64,000 nucleotides of DNA. Source: Parahaliea aestuarii. GTDB lineage: Bacteria > Pseudomonadota > Gammaproteobacteria > Pseudomonadales > Halieaceae. A program made the translations under genes and the position numbers. Below the pieces are notes generated by a model. That model saw nothing but the letters and a program-made list of their open reading frames with translations. It had not been told where the DNA came from and ran no database searches. Shown here in pieces: positions 62,180-64,000 of the stretch; positions within the stretch are counted from its first letter, which is position 1; each line of letters begins with the position of its first letter. The stretch spans positions 62,001 through 126,000 of the forward strand of contig NZ_VRYZ01000005.1 in the NCBI RefSeq assembly GCF_008064635.1, written 5' to 3'.

Positions 62180-63361
62180 ATGACAATCGCCCAGCCCCAT
62201 CCGCAGGACGTCGACTTTGCCTACGACCCCCTGCCGGATCTGCACGGTGTCATCGACGAGTTGCGAGCGGCGGGGCCGGTCGTTCCGGTCACCTACCACG
62301 GGGGCCGCGCCTGGCTCATTACCGGGTTCGATGCATTGAAAGAAGCCTTCTCCGATGAAGTACATTTTCAGGCGGCAGCGGCCTACCGTGTGCACTCGGA
62401 GCCGTCCATGGGCAAGACCATCCAGACCATGGCCGGCAACGAGCACCGCATCAATCGCGCCCTGGTGTCTTCACCCTTCTTTCCGCGTCAGGTGAGGGAG
62501 CGGGTCGAGTCGCTGCTGGAACCGGAGGCCCACGCTGTTGTGGATCGCTTTGCCGGCGCGGCCGAGGTCGACCTGATTGCGGCCTATGCCCGGCCCTATC
62601 CCTACCGGGTTATTACGCGCATGCTGGGCATTCCCACCCACGATGAACAGACCTTCCTGGAGTGGGCGCTGAAGCTGATTGATTTTCCCTGGGACCCCGA
62701 GGGGGCGCTGCGCGCGCGGCAGGATTTCAGCGCCTACATGGCGCCGATTATCGAGTCGCGGCGACAGCAGCCGGCGGATGACGTCCTGTCGATTCTGGCT
62801 ACCACCGCGTTCGAGGGGCACTACCTCGACGACGAGCAGATCCTGTCTTTCTGTCGCCTGCTGTTTCCGGCCGGTTCCGACACCACCTATAAAATTCTCG
62901 GCAGCCTGCTGACCTATATCCTGCGCGACCCGGCGCTGGTGGCCCTGGCACGGGGCAGCGATGACGAGCGCGCGGCGCTGGTGCAGGAAGGGCTGCGCAT
63001 CGAGTCGCCCACCGCGCTGCTGCCGCGCATGTGCAGCAAGGACATCCGCTTCCACGGCGCCGCTATGCAGGCGGGTGACTGGGTGCTGTTTGGCGTTACC
63101 GCGGCCAACAGTGATCCGGCGGTGTTTCCGGAGCCGCGTCGTTTTCTGCCCGGGCGCGACAACAAGAACCTGGCCTTTGGCCACGGCGTGCACTTCTGCC
63201 TGGGATCGCACCTCGCAAGGCGCGAACTGGAATGCTCCCTCAAGGTACTGTTCGAGCGCTTCCCGGCCATGTGCATTGCCCCGGGCAGGGAGCCGAGCAT
63301 TACCGGGGCGGTGATGCGTGGCCCGCAGCATCTTTGGGTGGAGCCGGGCGCCGGCGCCTGA
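62180..63361 (+). CDS. Cytochrome P450
   Basis: Soluble bacterial P450 of 393 residues. I-helix PAGSDTT (about 230-236), ExxR motif EGLR (270-273) and heme-binding FGHGVHFCLG with the proximal Cys at 340. Start ATG has GGGAGG upstream (CCGGGAGGCCCATA) and a family-like N-terminus; the frame is open earlier but that region is low-quality sequence before the ribosome site. No ferredoxin or ferredoxin reductase gene is adjacent, so redox partners must be elsewhere. Substrate not predictable. Confidence 0.92.
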   Translation: MTIAQPHPQDVDFAYDPLPDLHGVIDELRAAGPVVPVTYHGGRAWLITGFDALKEAFSDEVHFQAAAAYRVHSEPSMGKTIQTMAGNEHRINRALVSSPFFPRQVRERVESLLEPEAHAVVDRFAGAAEVDLIAAYARPYPYRVITRMLGIPTHDEQTFLEWALKLIDFPWDPEGALRARQDFSAYMAPIIESRRQQPADDVLSILATTAFEGHYLDDEQILSFCRLLFPAGSDTTYKILGSLLTYILRDPALVALARGSDDERAALVQEGLRIESPTALLPRMCSKDIRFHGAAMQAGDWVLFGVTAANSDPAVFPEPRRFLPGRDNKNLAFGHGVHFCLGSHLARRELECSLKVLFERFPAMCIAPGREPSITGAVMRGPQHLWVEPGAGA

Positions 63362-63392
63362 TCGTATTCGCCGATGTGCAGGGTGGTGGCGA

Positions 63393-64000
63393 TTATCGCC
63401 AGGAAGAAATGACCTCAAGCCGTTCGCGCTTGCTGCGGTACATCATCTCGTCCGCCCGCGCCAGCAGTTCCTTTACGCTGGTGTCCTGCCCATAGCAGAG
63501 GGCGTAGCCGATGCTGACCGATGGCTGGATTTTTTCGCCGTGCCAGAACAGCGTGCTGGAGTGCATGTGGGCGCGAATTTTCTCGACAATCGCCTCCGCC
63601 TGCGGTTTTTCGCTGACACGGTGCAGGATCACGATGAACTCGTCGCCGCCGAGGCGGGCGACAATGTCCGCCGTGCGCACGGCCTGCTGCAGGTGCCTGG
63701 ACACATGTACCAGCAGGGCGTCGCCCGCCTCATGGCCGAGGTTGTCGTTGACCTCCTTGAAGCGGTTGAGATCGATCAGCAGGAGGGTGAAATGGGCGGG
63801 GCGGGAACCGCCGGAAATCAGCCGGTGAAGGTGGGCCATGACAAAGCGGCGGTTGGGAATATGGGTCAGCTCGTCGATCAGCGCAGCGTTGCGGCTGAGT
63901 CGGTAGGCGCGGAACAGCAGCAGGATGGAGGTGATGATCAGTGCGGTGACCGCCAGCGCGATGCCGCGAATGAAGGCGACAGCGCCCCGCAGTCCGGGTG
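63393..64000 (-). CDS. Membrane diguanylate cyclase (GGDEF), 5' end outside window
   Basis: C-terminal 202 residues of a GGDEF protein. The frame runs open to the right edge. The visible part starts with a membrane helix (about IRGIALAVTALIITSILLL), a linker and then the GGDEF domain from DELTHIPNRR, with LLLIDLNRFKEVND, active-site GGDEF and the inhibitory RxxD site RTAD exactly five residues upstream of GGDEF. So it is probably an active, feedback-inhibited c-di-GMP synthase. Convergent with the P450 gene, 31 bp apart. Confidence 0.9.
   Translation of the reverse strand, partial: PGLRGAVAFIRGIALAVTALIITSILLLFRAYRLSRNAALIDELTHIPNRRFVMAHLHRLISGGSRPAHFTLLLIDLNRFKEVNDNLGHEAGDALLVHVSRHLQQAVRTADIVARLGGDEFIVILHRVSEKPQAEAIVEKIRAHMHSSTLFWHGEKIQPSVSIGYALCYGQDTSVKELLARADEMMYRSKRERLEVISSWR

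Overview
This 64-kb window is GC-rich chromosomal DNA from a gammaproteobacterium. The gene neighbourhoods smc-zipA-ligA-lipoprotein, phoBR with pst, gltA-sdh-suc, prmB..aroC and PA2817-like/ABC/queF resemble Pseudomonas. The overall gene set fits a marine, Cellvibrionales/Halieaceae-like aerobe; that placement is an inference from gene content and order, not a phylogeny. There is no prophage, insertion sequence or CRISPR array. Most of the window is densely packed core metabolism with many start/stop overlaps.

Layout. 1-5.5 kb: 3' part of smc, then zipA, ligA and an SLT-like lipoprotein. 5.7-10.4 kb: a three-gene 2-oxoacid oxidoreductase (FAD/Fe-S reductase, gamma-alpha fusion, TPP beta subunit). 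10.5-19.2 kb: the complete phosphate regulon core phoB-phoR-pstS-pstC-pstA-pstB-phoU with two Pho boxes. 19.4-22.8 kb: tRNA-Glu, hisC, a KAS III enzyme and an OxyR-like LysR regulator. 22.9-25.2 kb: beta-carbonic anhydrase plus SulP transporter. 25.2-25.8 kb: a non-coding interval with two inverted copies of a structured 102-bp repeat. 25.8-38.7 kb: a TCA-cycle block, gltA divergent from sdhCDAB-sucAB-lpdA-sucCD. 38.8-44.5 kb: htpG with a sigma-32 promoter, gpsA, sixA, a hydrolase, a small secreted protein and folE. 44.5-48.1 kb: lipoprotein hydrolase plus NatAB-type ABC transporter. 48.2-51.8 kb: prmB, AraC regulator, LysE exporter, aroC. 51.8-58.3 kb: gcvR and a tightly overlapping run (methyltransferase-like, yheU, tusA, epmC, 5'-3' exonuclease), then pdxB, a NAD-kinase-like gene and msrB. 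58.3-58.6 kb: tRNA-Glu, a broken tRNA-Gly and an intact tRNA-Gly. 58.7-64 kb: PA2817-like protein, ABC transporter pair, queF, tRNA-Ser, cytochrome P450 and the 3' part of a membrane diguanylate cyclase.

How it fits together. Two enzymes that may both produce succinyl-CoA from 2-oxoglutarate are present: the classical OGDH (sucAB-lpdA) and a KorABC-like 2-oxoacid oxidoreductase. PhoBR autoregulates through a Pho box and drives pst through another, and a terminator-like hairpin after pstS probably raises PstS over the membrane components. The carbonic anhydrase/SulP pair is divergent from an OxyR-like regulator that has His in place of the peroxidatic Cys and an OxyR-like site in the shared promoter, suggesting a re-purposed regulator of inorganic carbon uptake. 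The most unusual non-coding feature is the pair of 102-bp hairpin repeats, one downstream of each of the convergent sulP and gltA genes: same 30-nt core, same length, same nested-stem architecture, but different stem sequences that keep their pairing.
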